The notes: a model not told the origin generated them from the letters alone. A DNA stretch of 14,593 bases from Flavobacteriales bacterium UBA3376 (GCA_002359055.1 DEQC01000036.1:1-14593), one strand, 5' to 3'; numbered from the stretch's first letter, positions 1-8,506 are shown. Translations and numbers: made by a program.

Positions 1-2
1 CT

Positions 3-28
3 GAAAGTAATATCCATCTTTTACTTTC
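3..28 (+). promoter_or_regulatory. Promoter region of the receptor-phosphatase-phytase operon with overlapping inverted repeat
   Basis: A -7-type box TACTTTCG (22-29), one base from the Bacteroidota consensus TAnnTTTG, lies 21 bases before the ATG at 51. The perfect 8-base inverted repeat GAAAGTAA (3-10) / TTACTTTC (21-28), with a 10-base spacer, overlaps this box. It could be an operator, a hairpin, or the tail of an upstream terminator. The window edge prevents checking for a -33 TTTG element. Confidence 0.45.
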
Positions 29-50
29 GCAGAAATTTAATACACACAAA

Positions 51-2885
51 ATGTTACACAAATCATTATTAAGCTCATTAATTTTATTGTTTTCTACGAT
101 TACTTTTGCTCAGCAAACGGGATTGATTTCAGGAAAAGTAATCGACTCTGAAAGCAATTTATCATTGCCCGGCGCAAGTATCACCCTGGACCAAGGCAAT
201 AGGTACACAATTTCAAATCAAGATGGAAGTTTCGAATTTTTAAACGTTCCCGAAGGAAATTACACAGTGACTGTAGAGTATTTCGGTTTTGATTTACTTT
301 CTGAAACTGTAACGGTAGAAGCTGGAAAGAATTCTGTCGTAGATTTTGGAATGATTCCATCGATCAATCATTTGGAAGGCGTTGTCATCACTGGACAAAT
401 CCTAAAAGGTCAAGCAAGAGCGCTTAATCAACAAAAAAACAAACAAAACATCAGTAATGTGATTTCATCTGATCAAATCGGTAGGTTTCCAGATGCGAAT
501 GTTGGAGATGCTTTGAAAAGAGTTCCTGGAGTGACTATGCAAAATGACCAAGGTGAAGCACGCGATATCATCATTCGTGGACTTGCTTCTAACTTAAACT
601 CTGTGACCCTCGATGGCGATAGAATTCCTTCAGCCGAAGGTGATAACAGAAAAGTTCAAATGGACCTTATTCCTTCCGATATGATAGCAACTATCGAAGT
701 CAACAAAACTCTAACTGCCGATATGGATGCAGATGCAATTGGTGGTTCTGTGAATTTAATCACTCGTGCTGCACCCAATGGTGAGAGAATTTCATTTACA
801 GCTTCTGGTGGATATTCTCCTATACGTGAAAAAGGAAATTATACTTCAGCTTTTGTTTATGGCAATCGTTTTTTGAATGATAAGTTAGGCGTGATTTTCA
901 GTGCATCTTATAACAATAATAATTTTGGCTCTGACAATGTGGAAGCAGTTTGGGTCAAATGGGATGAGGATGGAAATCAAATGGATTATATAGAAGAATT
1001 GGACATTAGAAAATATGATGTTCAACGCATCAGAAGAAGCTTTTCTTTGGCATTGGATTATCAAATCAATGAGAGCAATAAATTGTTTGCTAAAGGAATT
1101 TACAATTGGAGAGACGATAGAGAAAATCGCTTTCGCTCGAGATACAGAGGAATTGAGCCGATTTTTGAAGGAAATTCTTTGATTGGTTTCGAGGGATCAA
1201 TTAGGAATCAAACCAAAGGTGGAATTGATAATAATAGAAATAAGAACACTCGATTGGAAGATCAAAGGGTTCAGAATTACTCCATAGGTGGTGAGCATTT
1301 GTTGAGTAGTTCAGTGGATTTGGATTGGTCGGTAAATTATTCTTCTGCAAGTGAAGATAGACCTGATGAAAGATATATTGAATTTCAAAATAGCGATGTT
1401 CGTTTGGATTTCAATGGACAAGAGAAAAAACCACTTTATACAGTTTTGAGTTCAAATAATGCTCAGGATTATATGTTGAGAAATATAACCGCCAATCATA
1501 ATTATACAAAAGAAGAAGAAATTGGATTTAAATTGAATTTAAGATTTCCTTTTTCAGTCATTGAAAATCAGAAAGGTAGAATCAGAACTGGAGTTCGTTT
1601 GAGAATCAAAGAGAAATTAAGAGACAATATTTATTACGAATACGATGAATTGGCTGGAACTATCAATTCTTTGGCCGATGTACAAACTTCATATTTCAGT
1701 GGAAATAATTGGCAAGCAGGTTCTCAGTATGTTCCTGGTAGATTTGCTTCGGCATCTTACTTAGGAAATTTAGATTTGAACAATTCTTCGCTTTTCGAAG
1801 GTGTTTTGGTTCCAGAAGAATATTTGGCCCAAAATTATAAAGCCAAAGAAAACATCTATGCTGCTTATATAAGATGGGATCAAGATTTAAACAATGATTT
1901 ATCGATGATTTTAGGTGTTAGAGTAGAAAACACTTCAATTGATTATACAGGAAATCACATCTTAGATGAAGATAATTTGCAAGGAACGGTGACCAATAAA
2001 CATGATTATACTAATATTTTACCAAGCCTTGCTTTCAAATACAATATCAAAAGAGATTTTATTTTGAGAGCTGCATTTAGCACTGCTTTGGCAAGACCTG
2101 ATTATTATGCCTTGGCTCCTTATGTAAATGTAATTTCAGATGACAGTCAGATTCAAGCAGGAAATCCAGAACTAAATCCTACTTATTCTTACAATTTTGA
2201 TCTTATGGCAGAAAAATATTTTAAATCGGTTGGAATTATTTCTGCGGGTGTTTTCTATAAAAACTTAAATGATTTCATCTATACGCATAGAATTAATAAT
2301 AGTTATAGCCATGCGGATTTCGCTAACGATTTTCCAGAATTATCCAATCCAATTCCAGTGGGTGAAAATAATTGGTCAATCGTTCAACAAAGAAATGGTG
2401 ACAATGTAAATGTTTATGGATTTGAAATTGCTGGACAAAGACAATTGGAATTTTTACCAGGTAGATTTTTAAAAGGTTTCGGAGTTTATTTGAACTATAC
2501 TTATACTCATTCAGAAGCCAAAGGAATCACCAATGAAGATGGAGAAGAGAGAAGTGGACTTGGACTTCCGGGAACTGCTCCACATATGTTTAACGCTTCG
2601 CTTTCTTGGGAAAATAGAAAATTCTCAGCAAGAGTTTCTTTGAACCATACTGCTGATTATCTCGATGAATTAGGAAGTAATTCTTTTGAAGATAGATACT
2701 ATGATAAACAAACATTTTTGGATGTAAATGCTTCTTATAGAATCACGGATAACTTCTTGATTTTTGCTGAAGCTAATAATTTAACCAATCAACCCTTGCG
2801 ATATTATCAAGGAATTTCTTCCAGAACTATGCAAATGGAATACTATCAACCGAGATTTAACTTAGGTGTTAAACTTGATTTTTAA
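51..2885 (+). CDS. TonB-dependent outer-membrane receptor with N-terminal CarboxypepD_reg-like domain, linked to phytase
   Basis: This is an outer-membrane active transporter of 944 residues, energised by TonB-ExbBD. A signal peptide (about residues 1-21, ending TFAQ) is followed by a carboxypeptidase-regulatory-like beta-sandwich (about 24-101), a TonB-box-like segment VVITG (111-115), a plug domain (about 125-240) and a 22-strand-type barrel ending in Phe (NLGVKLDF). The plug carries FPDANVGDALKRVPGV (146-161) and IIIRGL (173-178), a signature of the TonB receptor subfamily common in Xanthomonas and Caulobacter relatives. No SusD-like partner gene follows, so it is not a classic SusCD glycan pair. 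The phosphatase begins 29 bases downstream and the phytase after that, so inositol phosphates, or a metal complex released from them, are the likely ligands; this is inferred from context. The ATG at 51 is chosen because it gives an immediate signal peptide and sits 21 bases after a -7 box. Confidence 0.93.
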   Translation: MLHKSLLSSLILLFSTITFAQQTGLISGKVIDSESNLSLPGASITLDQGNRYTISNQDGSFEFLNVPEGNYTVTVEYFGFDLLSETVTVEAGKNSVVDFGMIPSINHLEGVVITGQILKGQARALNQQKNKQNISNVISSDQIGRFPDANVGDALKRVPGVTMQNDQGEARDIIIRGLASNLNSVTLDGDRIPSAEGDNRKVQMDLIPSDMIATIEVNKTLTADMDADAIGGSVNLITRAAPNGERISFTASGGYSPIREKGNYTSAFVYGNRFLNDKLGVIFSASYNNNNFGSDNVEAVWVKWDEDGNQMDYIEELDIRKYDVQRIRRSFSLALDYQINESNKLFAKGIYNWRDDRENRFRSRYRGIEPIFEGNSLIGFEGSIRNQTKGGIDNNRNKNTRLEDQRVQNYSIGGEHLLSSSVDLDWSVNYSSASEDRPDERYIEFQNSDVRLDFNGQEKKPLYTVLSSNNAQDYMLRNITANHNYTKEEEIGFKLNLRFPFSVIENQKGRIRTGVRLRIKEKLRDNIYYEYDELAGTINSLADVQTSYFSGNNWQAGSQYVPGRFASASYLGNLDLNNSSLFEGVLVPEEYLAQNYKAKENIYAAYIRWDQDLNNDLSMILGVRVENTSIDYTGNHILDEDNLQGTVTNKHDYTNILPSLAFKYNIKRDFILRAAFSTALARPDYYALAPYVNVISDDSQIQAGNPELNPTYSYNFDLMAEKYFKSVGIISAGVFYKNLNDFIYTHRINNSYSHADFANDFPELSNPIPVGENNWSIVQQRNGDNVNVYGFEIAGQRQLEFLPGRFLKGFGVYLNYTYTHSEAKGITNEDGEERSGLGLPGTAPHMFNASLSWENRKFSARVSLNHTADYLDELGSNSFEDRYYDKQTFLDVNASYRITDNFLIFAEANNLTNQPLRYYQGISSRTMQMEYYQPRFNLGVKLDF

Positions 2886-2914
2886 TCAATTATAAATTTA
2901 TCAAAACACATATT

Positions 2915-3919
2915 ATGAAAAAAATAAATATTCTATTTCTTTTACTTTCAATTGTATCCTTTGCTCAGAAAAGTTTAAGTCCATTTGAATATGAAAAACA
3001 AAACGGTTATAAAGGTCAGAATATTCCTGATTTAACTTATGTAGAAGACAGTTTTAGCTTTATAGTTTTAGGGGATTTCGGTCGTGTGGGAGATTATTAT
3101 CAAAAAGATGTCGCAAGAGAAATGGGACATGCGACCATAGCTTTAGATGCGGAATTTATTCTTTCTGTGGGTGATAATTTCTATCCAAATGGTGTTCAAA
3201 GCACTCAGGATTATCATTGGATTTCTTCATTCGAAAGCATTTATAAAGATCCAGGTTTATACACAGATTGGTATGTTGCTCTTGGTAATCACGATTATAG
3301 AGGAAATGTGCAAGCGCAAATCGATTATTCAAACATCAGTAGAAGATGGAACATGCCGGATAGATATTACAGCAAAATATTTGAATTAGACAATGGTGAT
3401 AAATTGTTGATGGTTGTTATGGATACCAATCCATACATAGACGGATACCACGGAAATTCAGAAAAATATCCTGACATTGAAAAACAAGATACTTTGGCTC
3501 AAACCCAATGGATCAAAGAACAATTGGATATCAAAGATCCTTCTGTGCGATGGAAAATAGTTGTTGGACATCATCCAATGTACAGCGGTGGAAAAAGAAA
3601 AAATAGTGAAGACACACTTTTATTCGAAAAGAAATTTGCTGATTTATTCGACCAATACAAAGTCGATGCTTATATCTGTGGACATGAACATGATTTGCAA
3701 ATCATCAAACCCAAAGGAAGATATACTACTCAATTTTTATCTGGCGCAGCAAGCGAAGTGCGTGTTTCAGGCGAAAGAGAAGGAACCATTTTTGCAGCTG
3801 ATATACCAGGATTTATGACATTTTCAATTAAAGGCAATCAATTGTTGGTTCAATCTGTTAAAGCCAATGAAAACGGTGCGAAAGTTTTAAATAAACACAA
3901 AATCATTAAAAAAAGATGA
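2915..3919 (+). CDS. Secreted purple-acid-phosphatase-like metallophosphoesterase (type 5 acid phosphatase family)
   Basis: A predicted periplasmic or surface phosphomonoesterase of 334 residues that would release phosphate from organic esters using a two-metal centre. A Sec signal peptide (1-18, ending SFAQ) precedes one calcineurin-like domain. The metal-binding motifs are all present and in order: GDFG (53-56), GDNFY (86-90), GNHD (124-127), GHHP (218-221) and GHEHD (256-260). Length and motif spacing fit the small tartrate-resistant (ACP5-like) type rather than large plant enzymes. The short stretch after the signal (about 19-48) is not recognisable. The gene starts 29 bases after the receptor, and its stop codon overlaps the phytase start in an ATGA, so the two enzymes are probably translationally coupled. 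Family assignment is firm; the actual substrate (phytate intermediates or other esters) is inferred from neighbours. Confidence 0.9.
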   Translation: MKKINILFLLLSIVSFAQKSLSPFEYEKQNGYKGQNIPDLTYVEDSFSFIVLGDFGRVGDYYQKDVAREMGHATIALDAEFILSVGDNFYPNGVQSTQDYHWISSFESIYKDPGLYTDWYVALGNHDYRGNVQAQIDYSNISRRWNMPDRYYSKIFELDNGDKLLMVVMDTNPYIDGYHGNSEKYPDIEKQDTLAQTQWIKEQLDIKDPSVRWKIVVGHHPMYSGGKRKNSEDTLLFEKKFADLFDQYKVDAYICGHEHDLQIIKPKGRYTTQFLSGAASEVRVSGEREGTIFAADIPGFMTFSIKGNQLLVQSVKANENGAKVLNKHKIIKKR

Positions 3920-4989
3920 AAAAATCAATTATAATACTTATAACGATAGGCTTTGTTTTGATATCATGCGAACAGCCAGTGCCTGTAGCTGAAAATGCAA
4001 TTTTACCTGTTGTGATTACTGAAGAAACACCTAATGATACCGATGACCCGGCGATTTGGATTCATCCAGAAGATCCATCGAAAAGTTTGATCATTGGAAC
4101 TGATAAAGAATTGGGTGGTGGGCTTTATGTCTATGATTTGGATGGGAAAATCGTTAATAAATACATCGATATGCAACGTCCAAACAATGTGGATGTGGCT
4201 TATGATTTAAATATCAATGGTGTGAAAACCGATATTGCAGTTACAACCGAAAGAAAAGCTCATACTATCAGAATATTTTCAATTCCGGATTTGAAACCTA
4301 TAGACAATGGTGGAATTCCAGTTTTTGAAGGAGAAACTGGCGATGGAGAACGCGATGGAATGGGAATCGCTCTTTACACAAAAACAATTGATTCGATCAA
4401 TCAAGAAATTTATGCCATTGTCGGAAGAAAAAATGGTCCTTCTGGTAGTTATTTATGGCAATATAAACTTTCGGTCAATGATGACGGTTCGGTAGGAGCA
4501 GAGTTGGTCAGAAAGTTTGGTGAGTTCAGTGGAAAAAAAGAAATCGAAGCTATAGCTGTGGACAATGAGTTAGGCTATGTTTATTATTCGGATGAACAAG
4601 CAGGTGTCCGAAAGTATTATGCAGATCCTGAAATGGGTAACGAACAACTTGCATTCTTTTCACAAAACGATGCCAAAAGAGACCACGAAGGAATTGCTAT
4701 TTATAAAAAAGATGAAAAAACGGGTTATATCTTAGTTTCTAATCAACAAAACAATTCTTTTATGGTTTATCAAAGAGAAGGAACTGCTTCAAATCCGCAT
4801 GAACATAAGTTGATTGCTGATATTCCAATTTCTGCCATAGAATGTGATGGTGCAGAGACGACTCATGTGAAATTAGGCGATGAATTTCCTGAAGGAATTT
4901 TTGTTGCAATGAGCGACGAAAAAGTTTTTCACATTTATGATTGGAGAGATTTACAAGAATGGATAAATAATCATCCGGTGGTGGAATAG
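3916..4989 (+). CDS. Beta-propeller phytase (3-phytase), predicted lipoprotein
   Basis: Hydrolyses phytate (inositol hexakisphosphate) to lower inositol phosphates in a calcium-dependent reaction; 357 residues, the usual length for this family. The N-terminus is a lipoprotein signal with lipobox LISC, so Cys18 would be lipidated and the enzyme anchored in the outer or inner membrane. Family hallmarks are DDPAIWIHP (43-51), GTDKELGGGLYVYDL (61-75), RPNNVDV (88-94), DGERDGMGIALY (143-154), EIEAIAVD (209-216), YYSDE (223-227), HEGIAIY (257-263) and FPEGIFV (324-330). These supply the acidic residues that bind calcium and the basic residues that bind phosphate in BPP enzymes. The ATG overlaps the phosphatase stop by four bases. 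No good surface-export signal (Lys or Gln followed by acidic residues) is clear after Cys18, so its side of the membrane is open. Confidence 0.92.
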   Translation: MKKSIIILITIGFVLISCEQPVPVAENAILPVVITEETPNDTDDPAIWIHPEDPSKSLIIGTDKELGGGLYVYDLDGKIVNKYIDMQRPNNVDVAYDLNINGVKTDIAVTTERKAHTIRIFSIPDLKPIDNGGIPVFEGETGDGERDGMGIALYTKTIDSINQEIYAIVGRKNGPSGSYLWQYKLSVNDDGSVGAELVRKFGEFSGKKEIEAIAVDNELGYVYYSDEQAGVRKYYADPEMGNEQLAFFSQNDAKRDHEGIAIYKKDEKTGYILVSNQQNNSFMVYQREGTASNPHEHKLIADIPISAIECDGAETTHVKLGDEFPEGIFVAMSDEKVFHIYDWRDLQEWINNHPVVE

Positions 4990-5028
4990 ACGAAATGCAC
5001 TCTTTAGAACTATTTATTTAATAATAAA

Positions 5029-5071
5029 AAAAGCAAGTCGATATGAAATCAAATTTCTGAGACTTGCTTTT
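5029..5071 (+). terminator. Hairpin terminator after the phytase operon
   Basis: The arms AAAAGCAAGTC (5029-5039) and GACTTGCTTTT (5061-5071) pair perfectly, and a second stem GAAAT/ATTTC (5045-5057) nests inside. It begins 39 bases after the phytase stop. The T-tract is only four bases, so strength is uncertain; the A-run on the left would serve the opposite strand. Confidence 0.6.
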
Positions 5072-5335
5072 GCATTGGTTTAGGTTAGTCGTTTTGGTTT
5101 AGGTTGAGTTGTTAATGAATTCAATCAAATTTTCCTTAATTGAAATTCAATACAAACATATTTAACATTGCTGATCAAAAATTAAGGGATAACCCTATAA
5201 ATTTATTTTTTATTGAATTTTTTTTCATATAACAAGAAAGTCAGGATTTCAATATAATCTCTGCATCGAAATTTACTATTTTTGTAAAATAAAATTTGTG
5301 GCCTTTTGGGAATATTAACTCGAATCAATTGATTG
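5072..5335 (+). other. Noncoding interval between phytase operon and acetyltransferase gene
   Basis: No credible ORF or RNA gene was seen. The stretch holds a 12-base direct repeat TTGGTTTAGGTT (5075-5086 and 5094-5105), a small palindrome ATTGAAATTCAAT (5139-5151), AT-rich sequence, and the promoter of the next gene near 5277. Confidence 0.5.
5277..5284 (+). promoter_or_regulatory. -7 promoter box for the acetyltransferase gene
   Basis: TATTTTTG matches the Bacteroidota TAnnTTTG element exactly. It lies 51 bases before the ATG at 5336, leaving a leader longer than for most other genes here. No clear TTTG -33 element stands at 19-21 bases upstream. Confidence 0.4.
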
Positions 5336-5782
5336 ATGAAAATTATATGGCATTTTAAACAATTCCATGACTTAACACCTCAAGAACTCTATTCGATTTT
5401 ACATTTAAGAAATGAGGTTTTTGTCGTTGAACAACAATGTATATATAACGAATGCGATGGGAAAGATTTGAATTGTTTTCATCTTTGGGCAACTTTGAAC
5501 GGAGAAGTAGTTGCAGGAAGTCGAATTGTTCCGCCGGGAATTTCTTACGATGTACCTTCTATAGGTCGTGTGGTAAGTCATCCAAAATTTAGACACCTGA
5601 AATTAGGTCATCAATTGATGCGACATTCTTTGCAAATCATTGAAAATATTTACGAAACCACTTCTGTAAAAATCAGTGCTCAGTGTTATTTAGGATCTTT
5701 TTATGAACAATATGGTTTTGTACAAATTTCTGAGCAATATTTAGAAGATAATTTGCCACACATGGAAATGTCGAAAGAATGA
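5336..5782 (+). CDS. elaA: ElaA-family GNAT N-acetyltransferase
   Basis: A small cytoplasmic acetyl-CoA-dependent N-acetyltransferase of 148 residues, typical for the ElaA family; the natural substrate of the family is not established. ElaA hallmarks are RNEVFVVEQQC (25-35), YNECDGKD (37-44), GRVVSHPKFR (77-86), the acetyl-CoA loop region KLGHQLM (89-95), AQCYLGSFYEQYGF (115-128) and the tail DNLPHMEM (138-145). The ORF is also open from a TTG at 5333, one codon earlier, but the ATG at 5336 is preferred because it gives the family's usual N-terminus (MKIIWHFKQF). It is a single-gene unit with its own -7 box; rpe follows 55 bases later but has a separate promoter-like element. Confidence 0.88.
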   Translation: MKIIWHFKQFHDLTPQELYSILHLRNEVFVVEQQCIYNECDGKDLNCFHLWATLNGEVVAGSRIVPPGISYDVPSIGRVVSHPKFRHLKLGHQLMRHSLQIIENIYETTSVKISAQCYLGSFYEQYGFVQISEQYLEDNLPHMEMSKE

Positions 5783-5813
5783 TTTAATTTTTAAATAAAT
5801 CACTTTTGAATTT

Positions 5814-5821
5814 TATCTTTG
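5814..5821 (+). promoter_or_regulatory. -7 promoter box for rpe
   Basis: TATCTTTG is an exact TAnnTTTG match, 16 bases before the rpe ATG, so the predicted mRNA leader is only about ten bases. It lies in the 55-base gap after the acetyltransferase gene. No convincing -33 element at the usual spacing. Confidence 0.5.
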
Positions 5822-5837
5822 TAAAAAACACAAAATT

Positions 5838-6485
5838 ATGCCAATAGTTGCGCCCTCAATTTTAGCAGCAGATTTTTCAAATCTCGCAAAAGATATAGAA
5901 ATAGTGAATCAAAGCGAAGCCGATTGGTTTCACTTAGATGTGATGGACGGAGTTTTTGTTCCAAACATTTCTTATGGAATGCCTATTATAAAAGCCATAG
6001 ATGATAGAACCGAAAAAATTATGGATGTTCATCTGATGATTGTAAATCCAGATCGATATATCAAAGATTTCAAAGAAGTTGGTGCCGATTATCTCACCGT
6101 TCATTATGAGGCTTGTACGCATTTGCATCGAACGATTCACGCCATCAAAGAAGAAGGTATGAAAGCTGGAGTAGCTTTGAATCCTGCGACACCTGTTCAT
6201 CTACTTGAAGATATTATTAGAGACATCGATCTACTTTTGATCATGAGTGTAAATCCAGGTTTTGGAGGTCAAAAATTTATACAAAACACCTATGAAAAAT
6301 TAGTGCATGCAACTGAATTGATCGATAAGAAAAATGCCAATACTTTGATTGAAGTCGACGGTGGAGTAACTACTGGTAATGCCAGTCAGTTGGCTCAATT
6401 GGGAGCTGATGTTCTGGTGGCAGGTAGCTCAGTTTTTAATTCTGAAAACCCAATTAAAACCATTGAAGAAATGGTCAATGCTTAA
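5838..6485 (+). CDS. rpe: Ribulose-phosphate 3-epimerase
   Basis: Interconverts D-ribulose 5-phosphate and D-xylulose 5-phosphate in the non-oxidative pentose phosphate pathway; cytoplasmic, metal-dependent TIM barrel. At 215 residues it has the normal length. All expected motifs are present: APSILAADF (5-13, with Ser7), HLDVMDGVFVPN (32-43, metal ligands His32 and Asp34), DVHLMI (63-68, His65), SVNPGFGGQKF (137-147, the phosphate/flap loop), EVDGGV (172-177, catalytic Asp174) and VAGSSVF (194-200). The ATG at 5838 follows a -7 box by 16 bases. A strong hairpin terminator follows. Nothing unusual is seen in the protein. Confidence 0.97.
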   Translation: MPIVAPSILAADFSNLAKDIEIVNQSEADWFHLDVMDGVFVPNISYGMPIIKAIDDRTEKIMDVHLMIVNPDRYIKDFKEVGADYLTVHYEACTHLHRTIHAIKEEGMKAGVALNPATPVHLLEDIIRDIDLLLIMSVNPGFGGQKFIQNTYEKLVHATELIDKKNANTLIEVDGGVTTGNASQLAQLGADVLVAGSSVFNSENPIKTIEEMVNA

Positions 6486-6514
6486 AACCAAAGGATAATT
6501 CAATAAAAAGCATA

Positions 6515-6550
6515 AAAAAACCTGTTCAAACAAATTTGAACAGGTTTTTT
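6515..6550. terminator. Bidirectional rho-independent terminator between rpe and htpG
   Basis: Arms AAAAAACCTGTTCAAA (6515-6530) and TTTGAACAGGTTTTTT (6535-6550) pair perfectly over 16 bases with a CAAA loop. Each strand ends in a run of T. The hairpin lies between the convergent stops at 6485 and 6571, so it serves both genes. Confidence 0.92.
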
Positions 6551-6570
6551 TAATAATTATGAAAACAAAT

Positions 6571-8451
6571 TTATTTCATCAATTCGAAACTTCTTTTGAT
6601 GAAATCAGTCAATTCTTTTCCTTTTAAAAGATTTTGAGAAAGTTTCGCTAAATCCAATGCTTGATTGATCAAAGCTTCTTTTTCTTCTTCAGGCTTTTTC
6701 AAAATTTCATTGGCCAAATCACTATTTGCATTGACAATCAAATTAAACATCTGAGGGAAATCGCCCATAGCAAACATATTTCCACCGGCTTGTTGCATTT
6801 CTTTCATTCGTCTTATAAATTCTGGCTGAGTGATTACAAATGGAGCGTCGTCCATGCTCAAGTCTTCCAATTTAACCGTGAAACTTTTATTGTCAATCGC
6901 CTTTTCAATATCAGTTTTTAAAGTTTCTTTTTCTTCGTCCGATAAGCGAGCGATGATAGGTTCGTCTTTTTGAATCAGATTTTGAATATGATCAGCATCT
7001 ACACGACTGAATTTAACTTTCTCCTTCTCATGCTCCATTCTTTGGATAAAGTGCGAAGCGATTGGAGAATCGAACAGCAATACTTCATATCCTTTGTCAA
7101 GCGCAGTTTGAATATAAGCATCTTGACTGTCTGGATTTGAAGAATACAACACGACCATTTCTCCATCTTTATTGGTCTGATTTTCTTTGATTTTTTTAGT
7201 CAATTCATCCCAAGTGAAATATTCATTATTTACCGTTGGATAAAGCATGAATTTCTCAGATCGTTCAGCAAATTTCTCTTCAGAAACCACTCCGTATTCC
7301 AATACAACTTTGATGTCATTCCATTTCTTTTCGAAACTCTCTCTATCATCTTTCAAAAGAGAATTCATTTTGTCGGCAACTTTTCTGCTGATGTATTGTG
7401 AAATCTTTTTCACTGCTCCATCGGCTTGTAAATAAGATCGAGATACGTTCAGTGGGATATCTGGTGAATCGATAACTCCTCTGAGCAACATCAAGAAATC
7501 AGGAACAATTCCTTTGACTTCATCTGTTACAAACACTTGGTTTTGGTACAATTGGATTTTGTCTTTATCGATGTTGATGTCATTTGCCAATTTTGGGAAG
7601 AAAAGAATTCCGGTTAAATTGAAAGGATAATCAACATTTAAATGAATCCAAAACAAAGGTTCTTCGAACTGAGTCGGATATAATTCTCTATAGAAATTCA
7701 AATAATCTTCATCGGTCAATTCAGAAGGAGCTTTTGTCCAAGCTGGATTGGTGTTGTTGATGATATTATCGACTTCTTTGGTTTCTTGTTTAGCATCTTC
7801 AGGAGCATCCTCTGGCAAAGGTAAATATTCAGTCCTCGTTCCAAATTTAATTGGAATAGGCATGAATTTGTTGTATTTCTGTAAAAGTTGCTCGATTCTA
7901 AATTTCTCTAAAAATTCCAAAGAATCTTCTGCTATATGCAAAATGATTTCTGTTCCTCTTTCTTTTTTATCGATTTCTTCTAAGGTAAATTCAGGGCTTC
8001 CATCACAAGTCCATTTAACTGCCGGAGCATCTTTATAGGATTTGGTTAAAATCTCAACTTTATCTGCAACCATAAAAGCAGAATAAAATCCTAATCCGAA
8101 ATGTCCGATGATACCAGTATCTTTAGCTGAATCTTTGTATTGATTTAAAAATTCTTCTGCACCTGAGAAAGCGACTTGATTGATGTATTTTTCGACTTCA
8201 TCTGCGGTCATTCCTATTCCTTGGTCGATGATATGAAGGGCTTTCTTTTCTCTATCGATTTTCACCTCGATGATAGGATCGCCCAACTCAACTTTGGCTT
8301 CACCTATATTGACTAAATGTCTTAATTTGGTGGTAGCATCAGTTGCATTGGAAATCAATTCACGTAAAAATATTTCATGGTCGCTATATAAAAACTTCTT
8401 AATGAGTGGAAAGATATTGTCCACTGATACATTAATGTTACCTTTTTGCAT
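6571..8451 (-). CDS. htpG: Molecular chaperone HtpG (bacterial Hsp90)
   Basis: ATP-dependent dimeric cytosolic chaperone that remodels client proteins with the DnaK system; 626 residues, normal for bacterial Hsp90. The N-terminal GHKL ATPase domain has FLRELISNATDA (28-39, catalytic Glu31 and Mg-binding Asn35), DQGIGM (76-81) and GIIGHFGLGFYSAFMV (113-128). The middle domain includes PLFWIHLNVDYPFNLTGILFFP-type client/gamma-phosphate region and VSRSYLQAD with the catalytic-loop Arg. The C-terminal dimerisation domain follows and lacks the eukaryotic MEEVD tail. The ATG complement at 8449-8451 gives the usual short N-terminus. The gene stands alone, convergent with rpe and divergent from the next gene. 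Its upstream region has a -24/-12-type element instead of the TAnnTTTG box used by its neighbours. Confidence 0.97.
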   Translation of the reverse strand: MQKGNINVSVDNIFPLIKKFLYSDHEIFLRELISNATDATTKLRHLVNIGEAKVELGDPIIEVKIDREKKALHIIDQGIGMTADEVEKYINQVAFSGAEEFLNQYKDSAKDTGIIGHFGLGFYSAFMVADKVEILTKSYKDAPAVKWTCDGSPEFTLEEIDKKERGTEIILHIAEDSLEFLEKFRIEQLLQKYNKFMPIPIKFGTRTEYLPLPEDAPEDAKQETKEVDNIINNTNPAWTKAPSELTDEDYLNFYRELYPTQFEEPLFWIHLNVDYPFNLTGILFFPKLANDINIDKDKIQLYQNQVFVTDEVKGIVPDFLMLLRGVIDSPDIPLNVSRSYLQADGAVKKISQYISRKVADKMNSLLKDDRESFEKKWNDIKVVLEYGVVSEEKFAERSEKFMLYPTVNNEYFTWDELTKKIKENQTNKDGEMVVLYSSNPDSQDAYIQTALDKGYEVLLFDSPIASHFIQRMEHEKEKVKFSRVDADHIQNLIQKDEPIIARLSDEEKETLKTDIEKAIDNKSFTVKLEDLSMDDAPFVITQPEFIRRMKEMQQAGGNMFAMGDFPQMFNLIVNANSDLANEILKKPEEEKEALINQALDLAKLSQNLLKGKELTDFIKRSFELMK

Positions 8452-8477
8452 AATTATTTGATTTTAGCTCCTAAAAG

Positions 8478-8492
8478 GCAAAATGAGTACCA
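8478..8492 (-). promoter_or_regulatory. Candidate sigma-54 (-24/-12) promoter of htpG
   Basis: Read on the - strand, TGGTACTCATTTTGC matches the sigma-54 consensus TGGCACGNNNNTTGC at the invariant GG and GC, with exactly ten bases between them. The GC lies at 8478-8479, so transcription would begin near 8467, about 15 bases before the htpG ATG. No TAnnTTTG box is seen at that position. The match is to known consensus; use by RpoN is inferred. Confidence 0.55.
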
Positions 8493-8506
8493 TTGCGAAT
8501 CATGGT

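Noticed and set aside
3147..3818. Two extra + strand ORFs inside the phosphatase gene
   Set aside because: They lie in other frames of a gene with complete catalytic motifs and show no recognisable protein pattern.
51..4989. SusCD-type polysaccharide utilisation locus
   Set aside because: No SusD-like lipoprotein, glycoside hydrolase or two-component/anti-sigma regulator accompanies the receptor.
5184..5196. AGGGATAACCCT resembling part of the I-SceI homing-endonuclease site
   Set aside because: Only about nine bases agree with that site and no intron or homing gene is near; it is best read as a weak four-base inverted repeat.
6661..8461. Several + strand ORFs opposite htpG
   Set aside because: They are antisense shadows; htpG on the - strand is full length and has all Hsp90 motifs.
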